Notes: generated by a model not told the origin, from the sequence alone. A stretch of 64,000 nucleotides of DNA from Mycoplasmataceae bacterium (GCA_031290395.1 JAITNN010000014.1:1-64000), one strand, 5' to 3'. Positions 41,600 to 53,885 are shown, numbered from the stretch's first letter. Numbers and translations are program-made.

Positions 41600-42103
41600 A
41601 TGTTAAACATTGTATTAGTTGAACCAGAGATTCCCGAAAACACTGGTAATATCGCTAGAATGTGTGTCGGATTAAATGCAAGATTACATTTAATCAGACC
41701 ATATGGATTTTTCTTGAATGACAAAAAAGTTAAAAGGAGTGGATTAGATTATTGAGAACACTTACAATTAGTAGAGCATGATTCATATGAAGATTTTATA
41801 AACACTCTTGAATCTAAACCTTTGCTTTATTATGTAACGAGATACGGAACTAAAACACCAGATCAACTCTCCTTGCACACAAATACACCTATTTACTTTA
41901 TTTTTGGGAAGGAATCCTCTGGTTTACCTAAGAAAATTCTAGAAGAGAACAAAGCACATACGATACGTATACCGGCAAGTAAAAATGTCCGAAGCTTAAA
42001 TTTGTCAAATTGTGTGGCTATTTTAGGATACGAATATACAAAACAAAACGGTTACGAGTCTTTAGCGATTAAAGAACCTCATAAACCGTTATTTTATGAT
42101 TAA
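41600..42103 (+). CDS. trmL: tRNA (cytidine(34)-2'-O)-methyltransferase
   Basis: 167 residues. SPOUT fold: [17 protein letters not shown] at the N-terminus, [16 protein letters not shown] and [22 protein letters not shown]. It methylates the wobble base of leucine tRNAs. It converges with the coiled-coil gene, and the two stops overlap by 4 bp. Confidence 0.92.
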
Positions 42104-42555
42104 GATTTCAAGTTATTCAGTGTAATGACTCGGTCAAGTTTTTGACCAAGTTTACCAATCGTTTCACCGTGATCTTTTAGAGTGACTTCAATTCTTTCGA
42201 ATCGCTTGTCGTGTTCTTCCAACTTAACTTCCACGTTTGTCATTCTATTTTCAAGATTGACAAGACGAGAGTCAATGGTATCAAGGCGAGAGCCAAGGAT
42301 AGTTTGATCTTTCTGGTATACACCTTCAGATCAAACCTTAAATCAAGCTGGTTGTTGATTTTGATAAACAGTTTCAGATCAAGCTTTGAATCACTTAGGC
42401 ATACCGATTGGTTTCGGAGGTTTTGGTTTTGAAGGAACTATTGGCTTTGGACTTTTCTTAGTCAGAACAGAAACTTTTATTTCGTGTCCCTCTCTTTTTG
42501 GATCCTTCTCGTATTGTTCAATCTTTATCATTTTCTCTTTCTTATTATAACTCAT
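42100..42555 (-). CDS. coiled-coil protein with duplicated WFKAWSE motif
   Basis: 151 residues. A Lys/Pro-rich N-terminus (KPKPPKPIG) leads to two tandem motifs MPKWFKAWSETVYQNQ and QPAWFKVWSEGVYQKD, followed by a long coiled coil (RLDTIDSRLVNLENRM, KLEEHDKRFERIEV and [17 protein letters not shown]). The motif region is nearly identical in DNA to 9450-9530 inside the conjugative element. The last residues [10 protein letters not shown] resemble the end of the protein at 6896-7104. Function unknown; it is a mobile or element-derived family. Confidence 0.7.
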
Positions 42556-42631
42556 GGCATATTACCATCCCTTCAAGTAGTAATATGCCGAAAAAAATAA
42601 AATTTGCCAAAAGTTGCAAAATTGCATGTTT

Positions 42632-42657
42632 AACATATGTATATATACATATGTTAG
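42632..42657. promoter_or_regulatory. perfect 26-bp palindrome upstream of the ABC-F gene
   Basis: The core is AACATATGTATA followed by its exact complement. It lies 72 bp upstream of the ABC-F start and 77 bp upstream of the coiled-coil gene on the other strand. It could be an operator or a simple AT-rich cruciform. No clear -35/-10 pair was seen. Confidence 0.6.
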
Positions 42658-42728
42658 AAATTTAAATGATTTTCTAAAATATTGAAAATAAAGAAACCAA
42701 ATTTTTAATTTCTAACTATTATTATTTA

Positions 42729-44264
42729 ATGAGTTTGCTAGAAGTTAAAAATCTTTCTCATACCATAAATGGTAAAGTTTTGTATAAAAACTGTAGTTTT
42801 GAATTATTAAAAAATGAACATATGGGTCTGGTCGGACAAAACGGTACTGGTAAAACCACTTTAATGAATATCATCAATGATCGAGTTTCACCAGATGCTT
42901 GTGAGATTCAATGACAAAGAGGCTTAAAAATTGGTTATTTAGATCAGCATGCAGAAATTGAAAAAGACATTAGTATTTTCAATTTCTTAAAAAAAGCCTT
43001 CAGTCATTTATATGAAGTTGAGCAGAAACTTAATACACTCTACGGTGAAATGAGTGACTCTATTAGTGATGATGTCGCTGATAAAATTGAAAGATACCAG
43101 AACCAACTCATGTATAGTGGCTTTTATGATTTAGAAGCCACCATCCTAAAAATTGCTAGTGGTTTGGGGATCGTTGCTATTGGTGTTGATAAAAAATTAT
43201 CGGAAATTAGTGGTGGACAAAGAGCCAAGGTTATTTTGGCTAAACTACTATTAGAGGATCCAGATGTATTGTTGTTGGATGAACCAACCAACTTCCTAGA
43301 TAAAGAACATATTTCTTGATTGAAAGATTTTCTAAAAGAATACCATGGTGCGTTTATTGTTATTTCTCATGATTTTGATTTCTTGAATCAAGTGACTAAT
43401 TGCATCATTGATATAGAATTTTCACAGATTAAAAAATACACTGGTAACTTTGATCAATTCATGCAATTAAAAATGCAAAATCGCGAGACATATCAACAGA
43501 CATATAGTTCTCAGCAAAGAACAATTGCCAAATTAGAAGACTATATTTCTCGCAATAGTGCTCGTGCATCCACTGCGAGAATGGCTCAAAGTCGACAAAA
43601 ACAATTAGACCGAATTGATGTTTTGCCACCGGCGCAAACTTTACCAAAACCACATTTTAACTTGGTGTCCACAAACCCACCTAATGGTACGGTCTTAGTA
43701 ATCAGTAAATTACTCATTGGTTATGACTCACCATTATTACCTGAGTTTAATTTAAAAATTGAGGCTGGGGAGAAAATTGTAATTTCAGGTTTCAATGGAA
43801 TTGGTAAATCAACATTGATGAAAACAATTGTTGGTCAAATTCCACAGCTGGGTGGTTCATATGAATGAGGTAATAAAACGCAAATTGCTTATTTTGAACA
43901 AGATTTAAATTGAGAAGACAATACTTGAACACCTTTTAAAATTATTTCCAAAGCCTTTCCAGAATATGATGATGGTACTATTAGAAAGTTTTTAGCTCAA
44001 TGTGGTATTAAAGGTAAATTAGCGATGAAAAGCATTAGTTTACTTAGCGGTGGTGAGCAAACAAGAGTGAAGATATGCATCTTAATGCTTACAAAAGCTA
44101 ATTTTCTAATACTAGATGAACCTACCAACCATCTAGATGCTGATTCAAAACAAGTATTGAAACAGCAACTAATCAATTGACAAGGATGCATCATTCTTGT
44201 GTCTCATGAAGAAAAATTTTATGAAGGTATCGTTGATAAAATCGTAAGAGCATCAAAGAAATAA
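42729..44264 (+). CDS. ABC-F family ATPase
   Basis: 511 residues with two ABC domains and no membrane part. Walker A1 GQNGTGKTT near 37, signature 1 [11 protein letters not shown], Walker B1 [11 protein letters not shown]. The inter-domain linker (residues 230-310) is basic. Walker A2 GFNGIGKST, signature 2 [11 protein letters not shown] and Walker B2 [15 protein letters not shown] proteins act on ribosomes in translation control or antibiotic protection. The family is clear; the subgroup (EttA, Uup or resistance type) is not. Confidence 0.9.
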
Positions 44265-44597
44265 TGGTTGTTAGTAGATCGATTTTTATAATCATTTCTA
44301 CAAAATCGGCACTTAATTTTCTACAAAATAGACAAAAATACATATAAATGGCTAAATGTAGGTCTTTCAACATCATAACCAGCGAAAGTGAAATCTATCC
44401 CCATTCACATGTGGAAAACAACCCAACGATAAAAAAAGGTGTCAACATCGATTTTTATCGTTGGGTTGTTAAATCAGGATGGAGGCCGAAAACCAACGCT
44501 TCATTAGTTTGTGCTATCAACCTTTGGAATTTCATAAATGAACATGCTTGAATATGTTTTATCTTTTTCAGATGTAATAAGTTAAAATTATGACATT
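44265..44597. other. spacer with a 19-bp inverted repeat
   Basis: The arms at 44417-44435 (AACAACCCAACGATAAAAA) and 44452-44470 are exact complements with a 16-nt loop. It could be the terminator of the ABC-F gene working in either direction, or a mobile-element end. An open frame from 44348 runs across it, but I do not think it is a gene. Confidence 0.5.
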
Positions 44598-46302
44598 ATG
44601 TTAGAACTACAAAAGGCACAAGAATCTGCAAAAATCAAAATAAAAGATGCAATGAGAACTCATTTATTACATGGCATTGTAAACGACGCTGACTTAACTG
44701 CAGAAGATACTGAAGCAAAAGTTATTTTTTCATTGATCGATAGATGTAAAACACCAGAAGAAATAGATGACTTATTACATATTCTTTGAAACAAAATTAA
44801 ATTAGGATTTACTTTTGATGAACAACCCATTATTAAAACTAAAGAAATTTTTGTTTTAGAAAAGGATGAAAAATTATCGTTTAAAAATACTCCACACACA
44901 CACACACACAAGGCAATCACCTCACAAGTTAATCCTTGGCGATAACTATGATGCTCTTAATAATCTTCTAATTAGTTATGAAAATAAAATTGATGTAATC
45001 TATATTGATCCACCTTACAATACTGGTGGATCTGATTTAGGATACAAAGATAGATTTGGTAAAAATGTTTGATTAAACTTTATGAAAGCAAGAATGCAAC
45101 TTGCTAGGAAATTATTAAAAAATGGTGGGAGTGTTTTTGTATCTGTTGATGATAATATGCAAGCGTATTTAAAAATATTAATGGATGAAATATTTGGCGA
45201 AGAAAATTTTATTGCAAATATCCCTAGGAAAACGGTTGCTGGGGGCAAACAAGATGAAGAAAAAATAATAACAAGCCATGACTATGTAGTTATTTATTCA
45301 ATGCAAAAGAAGATGAATAAGAATTCAAATTTTAATTCTTCTAACTATAGATTTAAGGATGAAAGAGGGTGTTGAGCTCTTTCTACACAGTTAGATAAAA
45401 AAGGATTGAGTTATCAAAAATCTATGGATTTCCCAATAGATTTTGATGGGAAAATATTTTATCCTGGTGAAAAAATTGGTTTGTTAGGGAAAGTCAGTTG
45501 GAGATGATCAAAAGATTTAGTTGAATTTGGTTTAAAAAACAATCTTATTGTAAACAAAGATGGACGTTTGTATACAAAAACCTATCTAGAGTGAGAAATA
45601 GTAAATACAAATGATAAACAAAAATTTACTTTTAGCAAAAAAGAAAAAGGCACACCATATAAAACAAATATGTTTTGAGATGATAACGGTGAAATTAATT
45701 TATTTAATGAACATAAATATAGCAATGAAACCGCTACTAAAATGTTTAAATCATTTTTCAGTCATTTAGATACTTCTAATCCAACTTTTGCTGAATTAAT
45801 TAAAAAAATGTATACAAAACCTATTGAATTAATGAAAGACTTAATTAAATTAATACCAAATAATAATGAGTTTGTTATATTAGATTTTTTTGCAGGAACT
45901 GGTTCAACGGGGCATTCTGTCCTTAAGTTAAACGAAGAGGATGGCGGCAAACGGCAATTTATTCTTTGCACATTAGAAAATGATGATGAAACAAATATTG
46001 GAATAGATTTGTGTTATGAAAGACTTACAAGAATTATGCAAGGAAAAAATGCAAACGGAAAAGATGTCAAGGATAGTATAGATTATTTTACAAAACACAC
46101 TAGCAACAAACCATTTGGAGGGTCTTTAGATGTTTACCGATTGAAATCGCTCGACTGTTCTTTGTTAACAAAATCAAAGATCTATGATGAAATAAACGAA
46201 GAAAATTATGAAATGAAATTTAAAAATAAACAAGAAAAAATTAATTGAATAGATACAAGGTTTCAAAATTTATTAAATCATTTAGATAAAGGAATCAAAT
46301 AA
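44598..46302 (+). CDS. mod: type III methyltransferase subunit (Mod), frameshifted at a CA tract
   Basis: The N-terminal part (MLELQKAQESAKIKIKDAMR, then EIDDLLHILWNKIKLGFTFD) is in one frame up to the (CA)9 tract at 44893-44910. The rest is in the next frame: DPPYNTGG near 45010 (catalytic motif), then DFFAGTGSTGHSV (SAM motif I) near 45885, the motif order of beta-class type III N6-adenine methyltransferases. In the present sequence translation from the true start would stop at a TAA just after the tract. A unit count of 7, 10 or 13 would restore the frame. An ATG at 44866 in the second frame could give a shorter protein. It is joined to the small membrane protein gene (TAAATG). Confidence 0.88.
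44893..44910. repeat. dinucleotide tract (CA)9 in mod
   Basis: Nine CA units, about 98 codons into the gene. The downstream frame is shifted relative to the upstream frame, so the gene is OFF here. Confidence 0.92.
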
Positions 46303-46554
46303 ATGGAATTGCCAACGAGAGAAGAAATTAGAAAATGAAATGATGAGCAGTTACATGAATCTCTTCATCTAAATGAAAAAGGATATGCAGGTTCAGGAAA
46401 TGCTATTAAACTTGTATCTATGATAAAAAGTGAATTAGCAAGAAGAGACAGATTTTATAAATCAAGATGAAATATTGTTTCTGTCGTTTTATCTATAATA
46501 GCTATTGCTTGTTCAATAGTTATCCCAATATTGGTGGTGTATTTAGGTAAATAA
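46303..46554 (+). CDS. small membrane protein between mod and res
   Basis: 83 residues. A charged helical N-terminal 55 residues (LPTREEIRKW; VSMIKSELARRDRFYKSRW) is followed by one C-terminal membrane helix (NIVSVVLSIIAIACSIVIPI). It starts immediately after the mod stop and ends 2 bp before the res start, so it is translated as part of the operon. A membrane subunit inside a type III restriction locus is unusual. Three TGA-Trp codons are read. Confidence 0.7.
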
Positions 46555-46556
46555 TT

Positions 46557-48911
46557 ATGCAAAATGTATTATTGGATATTCAAAAAGAAAAAGTTGATTT
46601 ACTATACAAACTCTTGAAAGAAAAAGACATTGTGAGTTTCCAAGCGCCAACGGGAGCAGGGAAAACTATGATGTTGGCTTATTTAATAAATAAGATCAAA
46701 ATCAATAATCCTAAAGCTATTTTCTTTGTCGTTAGTTTATCAACAGGAGATATTGCTAAACAAAATTATGAAAAGTTTGTTCAATATACAAAAGATTACG
46801 GATTAAGTTTTGCAAGTCATCATATCGAATCAGTAAGTAAGAATAAAGTTCAAACCAACAAGGATATTGAATATGTCATCCCCGAGGGGTTTGATGTTTA
46901 TACAATGGGTAGTGGTTCTTTTGACTCTGGCACTCTTTTATACTCGAGAGGTTATTTACAAAGCTTTATTTGTGAACAAAGGAACTTAGATAAAGAAATT
47001 TATTTCATTAGAGACGAAGCACAAATTGGAGCATTATCTGAAGAAAAAATGAATAAATTAAAGCAAGAGGTTTCGTTAGTCGATTTATTAGATGAAAAAA
47101 TAGATAAAGAAAAAACTAAAGCTATTAAACAAGTAATTAATTTAAGACAACTTTATCCGTTTTTTAAAAAGAAGCTATATCTCTCTGCCACTTTATCAGA
47201 CAAAATTTTAGTAGATTGTGAAATGTCTGAAGACGAAGCGAGAAAAGAACATTTGATAAAAAGTAAAGTTGAATATTTACCAGTTGTTGAAGAGTGAACA
47301 GATAAAAAAGTTTTACAAAAAGCTATCGATGATTTTAAACAAATTAAAAAAAGATATATAGAAAACTTTTCTAAATATGAGCCTATTCACCCTGCGATTT
47401 TAATTCAAATAGGTTTATCCGATACCGGGGATGAACAATTAACATGAATAAAGAAAATGCTCAAAGATAATAATTTGCACTGATTTATTTGATTATCTAA
47501 TGAAAAAGAAGCTGATTCAGACACAATTATTTCTGGAAAAAGTAAAACATTAATGAAAAATAAGATCAGTGAAAATAATAGTCTCATTGATGTAGTCATC
47601 TTTAAGCAAGCTATTGCCGTAGGCTGAGACATTCCTAGAGCATGTATGTTAGTTCAATTCAGAGATATTGCTTCACCAGATTTATCAATTCAAACAATTG
47701 GTAGGGTCAAAAGAAATGCTTTGTTAAAATACGGGTGAAATAGTCTGAATGCTACTCAGCAAGATTTAGTTTCAACTTATTGGTTATATTCAATCCACAA
47801 AAGTGCTGATAGATTTATTTTCAATAAGGTTGTAAAAAAAGATAAGTTCATTGATAAACAAATAAAAATTTCTACAACTAGATTTGACATCAATGAAATT
47901 TCTAATCCAAAAAAAAGAAACTTCATCACTACAATTAAAAAGGAATTGAACGAGAAATTAAGACAGCTATATCAAAAAGACTTTATAGACGAAACATTAG
48001 AACAGATTAAATCCAATGGTGGTAAATTAGAGACGAAACAAAAAGTAGAAAGTAATGGTAGAAATTACGAAGTGATCCAAATTTCATTGAATAATATTTT
48101 TGAAGTTAAATCGCTTTGGAATGAAGCACTCAAAGACGACAAATTAATTTCACTGATAGATGACATTATTGAGGAGTTTGCTGAAAAGAAGCACACAACA
48201 ACCTGGGCAATCAAAGCTGTTTTACTCTCTGAAAAGAATTTACAAACCGTTAATGAATTAAAGGAAATATGAATAGTTCAAAATTTAGAAATTCATCCAA
48301 TTATTAAAGGTGAAGATGTTCCATTGCCTGATTGAAGTTTTGATAAAGGCAAAGAAAAATATCAAATCAAAATTAATGATAAGTCTTGAGATGCTTGAAT
48401 ATATCAGCATGAGAAAAATGCTAACGATCGCACATTCTTATGTGAATCTAATGCTGAAAAAGAAGTTTTGAAAGAAATGAGAAACTATTTTAACAACATT
48501 GAAGAATCGTGTGAATTATTTACAAAAAATTTTTTAGAAAATTCAGAAATTAAGTATTCATATTATAAAAGAAATTTTATTGAAGGTCTTTATGACGATG
48601 GTATTTGAAATTCCAATGAAATTGGCTTTGGCAATTCCTACCCGGATATCTTATTGAAATTCAAAAACAAAATATACATCATTGAAATAAAAGGACTTGA
48701 TCACGGTTCTCAAACATCAGTTAATGACAAGGAATATGAGAAAAAAAATAAATCATTAGCTATCGGTTACGAGCAAAACTCTAAAATTTTGACCGACTAC
48801 ATTTTTGCTCTTGTGCTTTACAAGGACAACAAATATTCATTTCATAAATTTTTAAATGGTAAAAAATCTTTTATAGAAACACAAGATAATCTGGATAAAC
48901 TATTTGAATAA
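46557..48911 (+). CDS. res: type III restriction subunit (Res), helicase-nuclease
   Basis: 784 residues. Walker A APTGAGKTMM at 30-40, the DEAH-like motif II RDEAQ near 153, helicase motif III LSATLSD, and helicase motif VI IQTIGRVKRN. The C-terminal nuclease is PD-(D/E)XK type: YPDILLKFKN then IIEIKGLDHG near 694-712. Type III Res cuts DNA only with Mod; if Mod is off by phase variation, cleavage should be off as well. The frame is intact. Confidence 0.9.
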
Positions 48912-48985
48912 AGATCGAGATATAGCATTTAACATAATGGTTTTCATGTGTCTTAAATCCTTTGAATTAATTTATACTTATAAGC

Positions 48986-49933
48986 ATGAAAACATATGAT
49001 CTTGTAATCATTGGTGGTGGACCAGCTGGTATCTTCGCAGCAAGTGTTGCCCATATTAAAGGTTTGAAACCTTTATTAATTGAGGCTAATGACTATTTAG
49101 GTGGTCAACCACTAATGGTTTATAGTCAAAAGATTGTAGAAGATTATCCAGGATATACAAGCATCAAAGCTTATCAATTAATTGATAATTTAATCAATCA
49201 ACTTAAACATACTAAAGTCCCAGTATGTTTAAAAACCAAAGTTATTAAATGTATTAAGAACAGGAATGACTTCCAATTAACTTTATGTAATAAAGAAGTT
49301 ATTAATACTAAAGCTGTAGTCATTGCCACTGGTCCTGGAATGTTCACACCAAACCGTTTAGATATTAAGGGTGCTACCCAAAACAACGTTCAATACAACG
49401 TTTGTGATTTAAGTACATATAAAAACAAACATTTAGTCATCCTTGGTGGTGGTGATTCTGCAGTTGACTGGGCCAATGAATTAAGCAAAGTAGCTAAATC
49501 AGTAACACTTGTCCACCGTCGTGACGAGTTTAGAGCTAATGGCAGCAATGTCAATGCTCTAAAGAAAAATGCGGTTAAGATTTATCTTGATTCTTTACCA
49601 CAAGAAATAAAAAAGAATCAACTTGTTATTACAAATAACACAACAAATAAGAACACAATATTGTCATTTGACTATCTCATTGTACAATATGGTCAAAGTA
49701 TTGATACTTCTGGTTTAAATATTTTTAATCAATTAAAACTAAATGAACAAAAACGAATTCCAGTTAATGCTAGTCAAATGACTAATATTGATGGTATCTA
49801 TGCTGTTGGCAATATTTGTATCTATGATGGCAAACCAAGTAGTATTATTTGTGCTCATGGAGAAGCAGCAGTTGCTATTAGACATATATTAAATACGTTA
49901 CGCCCATATGACAAAAAAATCATTAGTAAGTAA
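48986..49933 (+). CDS. ferredoxin/flavodoxin-NADP reductase (TrxR-like)
   Basis: 315 residues. FAD-binding GGGPAGIFAASVA at the N-terminus, NADP-binding GGGDSAVDWANEL near residue 152 and the C-terminal GNICIYDGKPSSIICAHGEAA. The CxxC redox motif of thioredoxin reductase is absent; the place where it would lie reads NVCDLSTYKNKH. This fits the YumC-type FNR of firmicutes. It would reduce a flavodoxin or ferredoxin. The only candidate partner in the window is the flavodoxin inside the suf operon. It overlaps miaA by 26 bp. Confidence 0.8.
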   Translation: MKTYDLVIIGGGPAGIFAASVAHIKGLKPLLIEANDYLGGQPLMVYSQKIVEDYPGYTSIKAYQLIDNLINQLKHTKVPVCLKTKVIKCIKNRNDFQLTLCNKEVINTKAVVIATGPGMFTPNRLDIKGATQNNVQYNVCDLSTYKNKHLVILGGGDSAVDWANELSKVAKSVTLVHRRDEFRANGSNVNALKKNAVKIYLDSLPQEIKKNQLVITNNTTNKNTILSFDYLIVQYGQSIDTSGLNIFNQLKLNEQKRIPVNASQMTNIDGIYAVGNICIYDGKPSSIICAHGEAAVAIRHILNTLRPYDKKIISK

Positions 49934-50804
49934 AAAAGTTATTGTGGTTGTTGGCCCAACTGCTACTAATAAAACAAATGTTGCCATCACTTTAGCCAAA
50001 GAGTTGAATGGTGAAATTATTAATGCTGATGCTTTCCAAGTTTATCAAGAACTTAATATCGGCGTGAACAAACCCACCACTCAAGAATTAACCATGGCAA
50101 AGTTTCATCTTGTCGGTACTATTTCTATTAATCAAAAGTGAGACATTAAACGATTCCAAGATGAAGCTAACACCATCATTCAAGATATTTGTGCGCGTGG
50201 TAAATTACCAATCATTGTTGGTGGTTCTCACTTATATGTAGATGCACTAATTAATAATTATGACTTAACTAATACTAATGAGCGTGATCATAAATTCGAA
50301 GATTTATCTAATCACGAATTATTTATAGAACTTTCCAAATTAGATAATTCATTAGCCAACAAGATCGGTGAAAACAATCATCAAAGATTATTACGTGCAT
50401 TACAAGTAGTTAGTTCTGGTAAATCATTACACCAAACAAACCAACCACTCCATGATCCTCTATATGTACTATGTACTAAACCACGTGACATCTTATATGA
50501 AGATATTAATAAACGTGTAGACTTAATGATTCGACAAGGTTGGTTTGAAGAGGTACATAAAGTTATTGGACAATGTCCAAACTTCATTAACTTAAATGCT
50601 GCCAAAGCAATTGGGTATATTCCAATTGCTAATGGTTTATTAAATCCAACATTAGGGATTGATATTAATAAAATTAAACAACAAACTAGACAATATGCCA
50701 AAAGACAGCTGACTTGGATTCACCACCACTACAAAAACGTGACCGAGTACACACAGGATAATATAAAACAAGTAATTAATTACGCGCGAAAATGAGTAAA
50801 GTAA
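49908..50804 (+). CDS. miaA: tRNA dimethylallyltransferase
   Basis: 298 residues. P-loop GPTATNKTNVAI (Ser/Thr-rich version of GPTASGKT), INADAFQVYQELNIGVNKP (normally DS.Q.Y), LPIIVGGSHLYVDAL, and QTRQYAKRQLTWIHHH. It prenylates A37 of tRNAs reading U-starting codons. The reading frame extends past the hemW start by one TGA-Trp and two codons, so it overlaps hemW by 13 bp. Confidence 0.92.
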
Positions 50805-51841
50805 TTAAACATCTGTATGTGCATATCCCTTTTTGTAAATCAATATGTACATATTGTGACTTTGTTCGGTTTGTCAAAGACCCTCAATGTGTAGAATCAT
50901 ATATTAAAAAATTGATTAAACAAATTCAACTACAATACAAACCAAAGCAATTTCAAACCATTTATGTTGGTGGTGGTGCTCCTAATTATTTAAGTAATAA
51001 ATTATTAAACATGCTCCTACGCACATTAAATAAATATCTTGACAAACATTATGAGTTCACAATCGAGTGTAATCCTGAACTATTAACATATGAACAAGCT
51101 CAAGTTATGAAGTCAAATGGCGTGAATAGAGGGTCAATTGGCGTCCAAACGGTCAACAACACCATTTTAAAGAAATTTCACCGCCAGCATACTTTAAATG
51201 ATGTTAAAACCGCAATTGCGAACCTCCGCAAAGTTGGAATTACCAACATTAGTATTGACTTGATCTATGGATTTAATGAACAAACAAATAAGGATATATT
51301 AGATGCGATTAAGTTTATTAAGATGCAACACATCCCACACGTATCATGGTATGCATTAGAAGTAAAAGATGGTTCTATATTAAGCAAACAAAAATATCAA
51401 CTTAATGATGAACACGTTGAACAACATCTTGCATTAATAATTAAACACATGCATGCGATTAATTACAATCGTTATGAAGTAAGCAGTTGGTCTATTGATA
51501 AACCTTTTGAATCCCAACACAACAAAGCTTATTGACTAACAAAAGATTGATCGGCAGTTGGCTTAGGCGCATGTGGATTTGAAAATAGAAATTACTATTC
51601 ATATGTAGGCACAATTGATAATTACAAAAAGCAAGTAACTAAATATTTATTAAGTGATTACTATTTTCAAATTATGTTAATGGGGTTCCGTTTAAAAGAA
51701 GGTCTTGATCTATCCAATCCTATCTACAAAGGTGCATACGAATATTTCAAAGATAAATTAAAAGATGTGTCTATTAATAATAATCATTTAACTGCAAATA
51801 ACCTTAATCTAATCGACAATATATTAATAGAATTAATATAG
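50792..51841 (+). CDS. hemW: HemW-like radical SAM protein
   Basis: 349 residues. The radical-SAM cluster motif CKSICTYC is at residues 15-22, YVGGGAPNYL is the GGGTP-type motif, then SIGVQTVNN and DLIYGF. HemW/CPO-like proteins bind heme and an Fe4S4 cluster; a heme chaperone role is uncertain in an organism without visible heme synthesis. Its Fe-S cluster makes it a client of the suf system. Confidence 0.88.
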
Positions 51842-51842
51842 T

Positions 51843-52559
51843 ATGAAAAAATGATTATTACCCTTGCTTGGAATTAGCACAAGTTGTCTAATGATTATTC
51901 CATTTATGACAAGTTGTGCTCAACCCAAATCTGAAACTGATGTAATGATGGATTTATATAAAAAAAATCAGACAAATGATCCAATTGATAAAAGCACGGC
52001 TAGTGATTATTTTCAAAGTTGAATGGATTTGGATAATGATAATTCCAAAACTGAAGGCATTAATGATATCAACTGGTGTCTTGAGTATTCACTATTTTCA
52101 TATTTTATGCTTTGTAAAGGCGTTGAATTTACTACAGGAATATCTCTTAAAGAAGTTGACAATGTTTATCAACATATTCCTGCTGACATAACGCCCATTT
52201 TCAAAACTACTAGTGAAAACATCATTCATCCAAGTAATGACAAACTAACCTTGTCCTATTCTGGCTATCTCCAATTAAATATTTTGAACACAATAGAATT
52301 GACTAATGGTTCTTTAAGCGCTGGGGACTCTATCCAAATCATTTACACATTTACAAATTCCGATTTTACCATTAGTAACATTCAACCAACTACGACGTCT
52401 AGTGAGTTTTGGGGTGAGAAAATTGATGCTCCAACTTTCGGCGATGACACCCTATTGGTAGAAGTAAAGCAAAATAATAATTTTCACATGTTGGCTTATG
52501 ATACATCACAATCTAGCCCCAAAATACCCAATTATTTTAACGAGCAATATATTTCATAA
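51843..52559 (+). CDS. predicted lipoprotein
   Basis: 238 residues. The signal MKKWLLPLLGISTSC...TSC has lipobox FMTSC. The mature part is acidic and Asn/Ser/Thr-rich with a beta-like look (LSYSGYLQLNIL, TLLVEVKQ). It begins one base after the hemW stop. No family is recognised. Confidence 0.7.
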
Positions 52560-52577
52560 ATATAATAGAGATAGTTT

Positions 52578-53885
52578 ATGGTAGACATTCAACAGCAAGC
52601 AATTAATAAGAAAAAACATTTAACCATTGGTACATTTAAATTTATTGATACAGCCTCAATTATTAAATTAATTTTTTGAATCATTCTTTGTCTAGCAATG
52701 ATTGCATTTACCATTATTTTCATCAATGAAAGAGCAACCGTTAATAATATTGTAATTCCTGGTGTTGCAAGTGCCACAAATCCTTTTGGTGGGTACACAA
52801 TTTCTGAAATAAAAACCGGTATTAATGATGGCACTATCACAACAATTGATAGCAACGGCGACGGCAAAACATTGATCAACGCCTACATTGCTTTATATGC
52901 CAATGCTCAATATAAATTCATTGACTTTTCACTAATGACATTTGTTAATTCTGCTTTTGCTCAACCAAAAACAGATCCCGCTACTGCATGAACTGTGCGT
53001 TCTAACTCAGTGGATTTAGCATATTCATATATGTTTATTACTTCGTTAATTGCTTTGGTAGCTTTAGGAATGCAAATATATACTAATGGAAAAATGATTT
53101 ACGAAAATCACCGTATTAAGAAATATGGTTTAAGCACTAAGTTTCCAACTAGTACTGCTCACTTCAGTTTATTTAGAACTACAATGTATGTTGATTTCAT
53201 TACTAATTTAGCACTTGTCTTTGCCTTCTTTAACTTCTTATCGACATTAATTGTTGTGTGCTACTGAATCTTTATTTATGCTATCACTTGGATTGTAACA
53301 AAAATTGAAAAGAAACATACTCTACAAAACGATAGTTTTGCGCAACATAAGTCTGATTTGATGTACTTAATCTTTGTCATGATTTTTCAAACCGTGTATA
53401 CGGTTGTCAAAGCGATCTTCTTAAGTGAATGGGGTGTAAACCTAGACTTAATCTTCTCCATCATCTTACCAATCGGTACGATTACAGTAATCGTTGGTCT
53501 GTTTATTAAGAACATGTTAACTTCCAAAGTTAACTCCGTATTAACAGCGATCAAAGGTATTGGTGGTAATATTGCAACACTTCGAACTTTCTACTATGCC
53601 AATGGTATGGATTCAATTGACGATTTCAACTTTGTCGCTATACTACCACCAATGATTAAGACTCCTTTAGGCACTGGCAAGATTACAAAACAACAAGCCA
53701 ACGATTTAATGATTCAATTGAACGATACATTAAAATTTGTGGAAGAACATTATGCAAGCAAACCAAAAGAACTAAACTTTATGCTTTATAACGTAATGAA
53801 TAATATTACAACCATTGAACAAATTTCAGAATTTAAAGATAATGTTCTAAAACTTGAAGCAGCCAATGTTAAGAAAAAGAAATAA
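52578..53885 (+). CDS. multi-pass membrane protein, mycoplasma type
   Basis: 435 residues. About five hydrophobic segments (near 30-50, 155-172, 213-250, 262-281, 292-315). The C-terminal 110 residues are soluble and helical (KEL, NNITTIEQISEF). The topology and composition resemble the MSC_0882-type membrane proteins of Mollicutes, but this is by appearance only. It follows the lipoprotein gene by 18 bp. Confidence 0.65.

Noticed and set aside
44348-44554. Open frame of about 68 residues before mod
   Set aside because: It runs through both arms of the 19-bp inverted repeat and has no ribosome site or family pattern.
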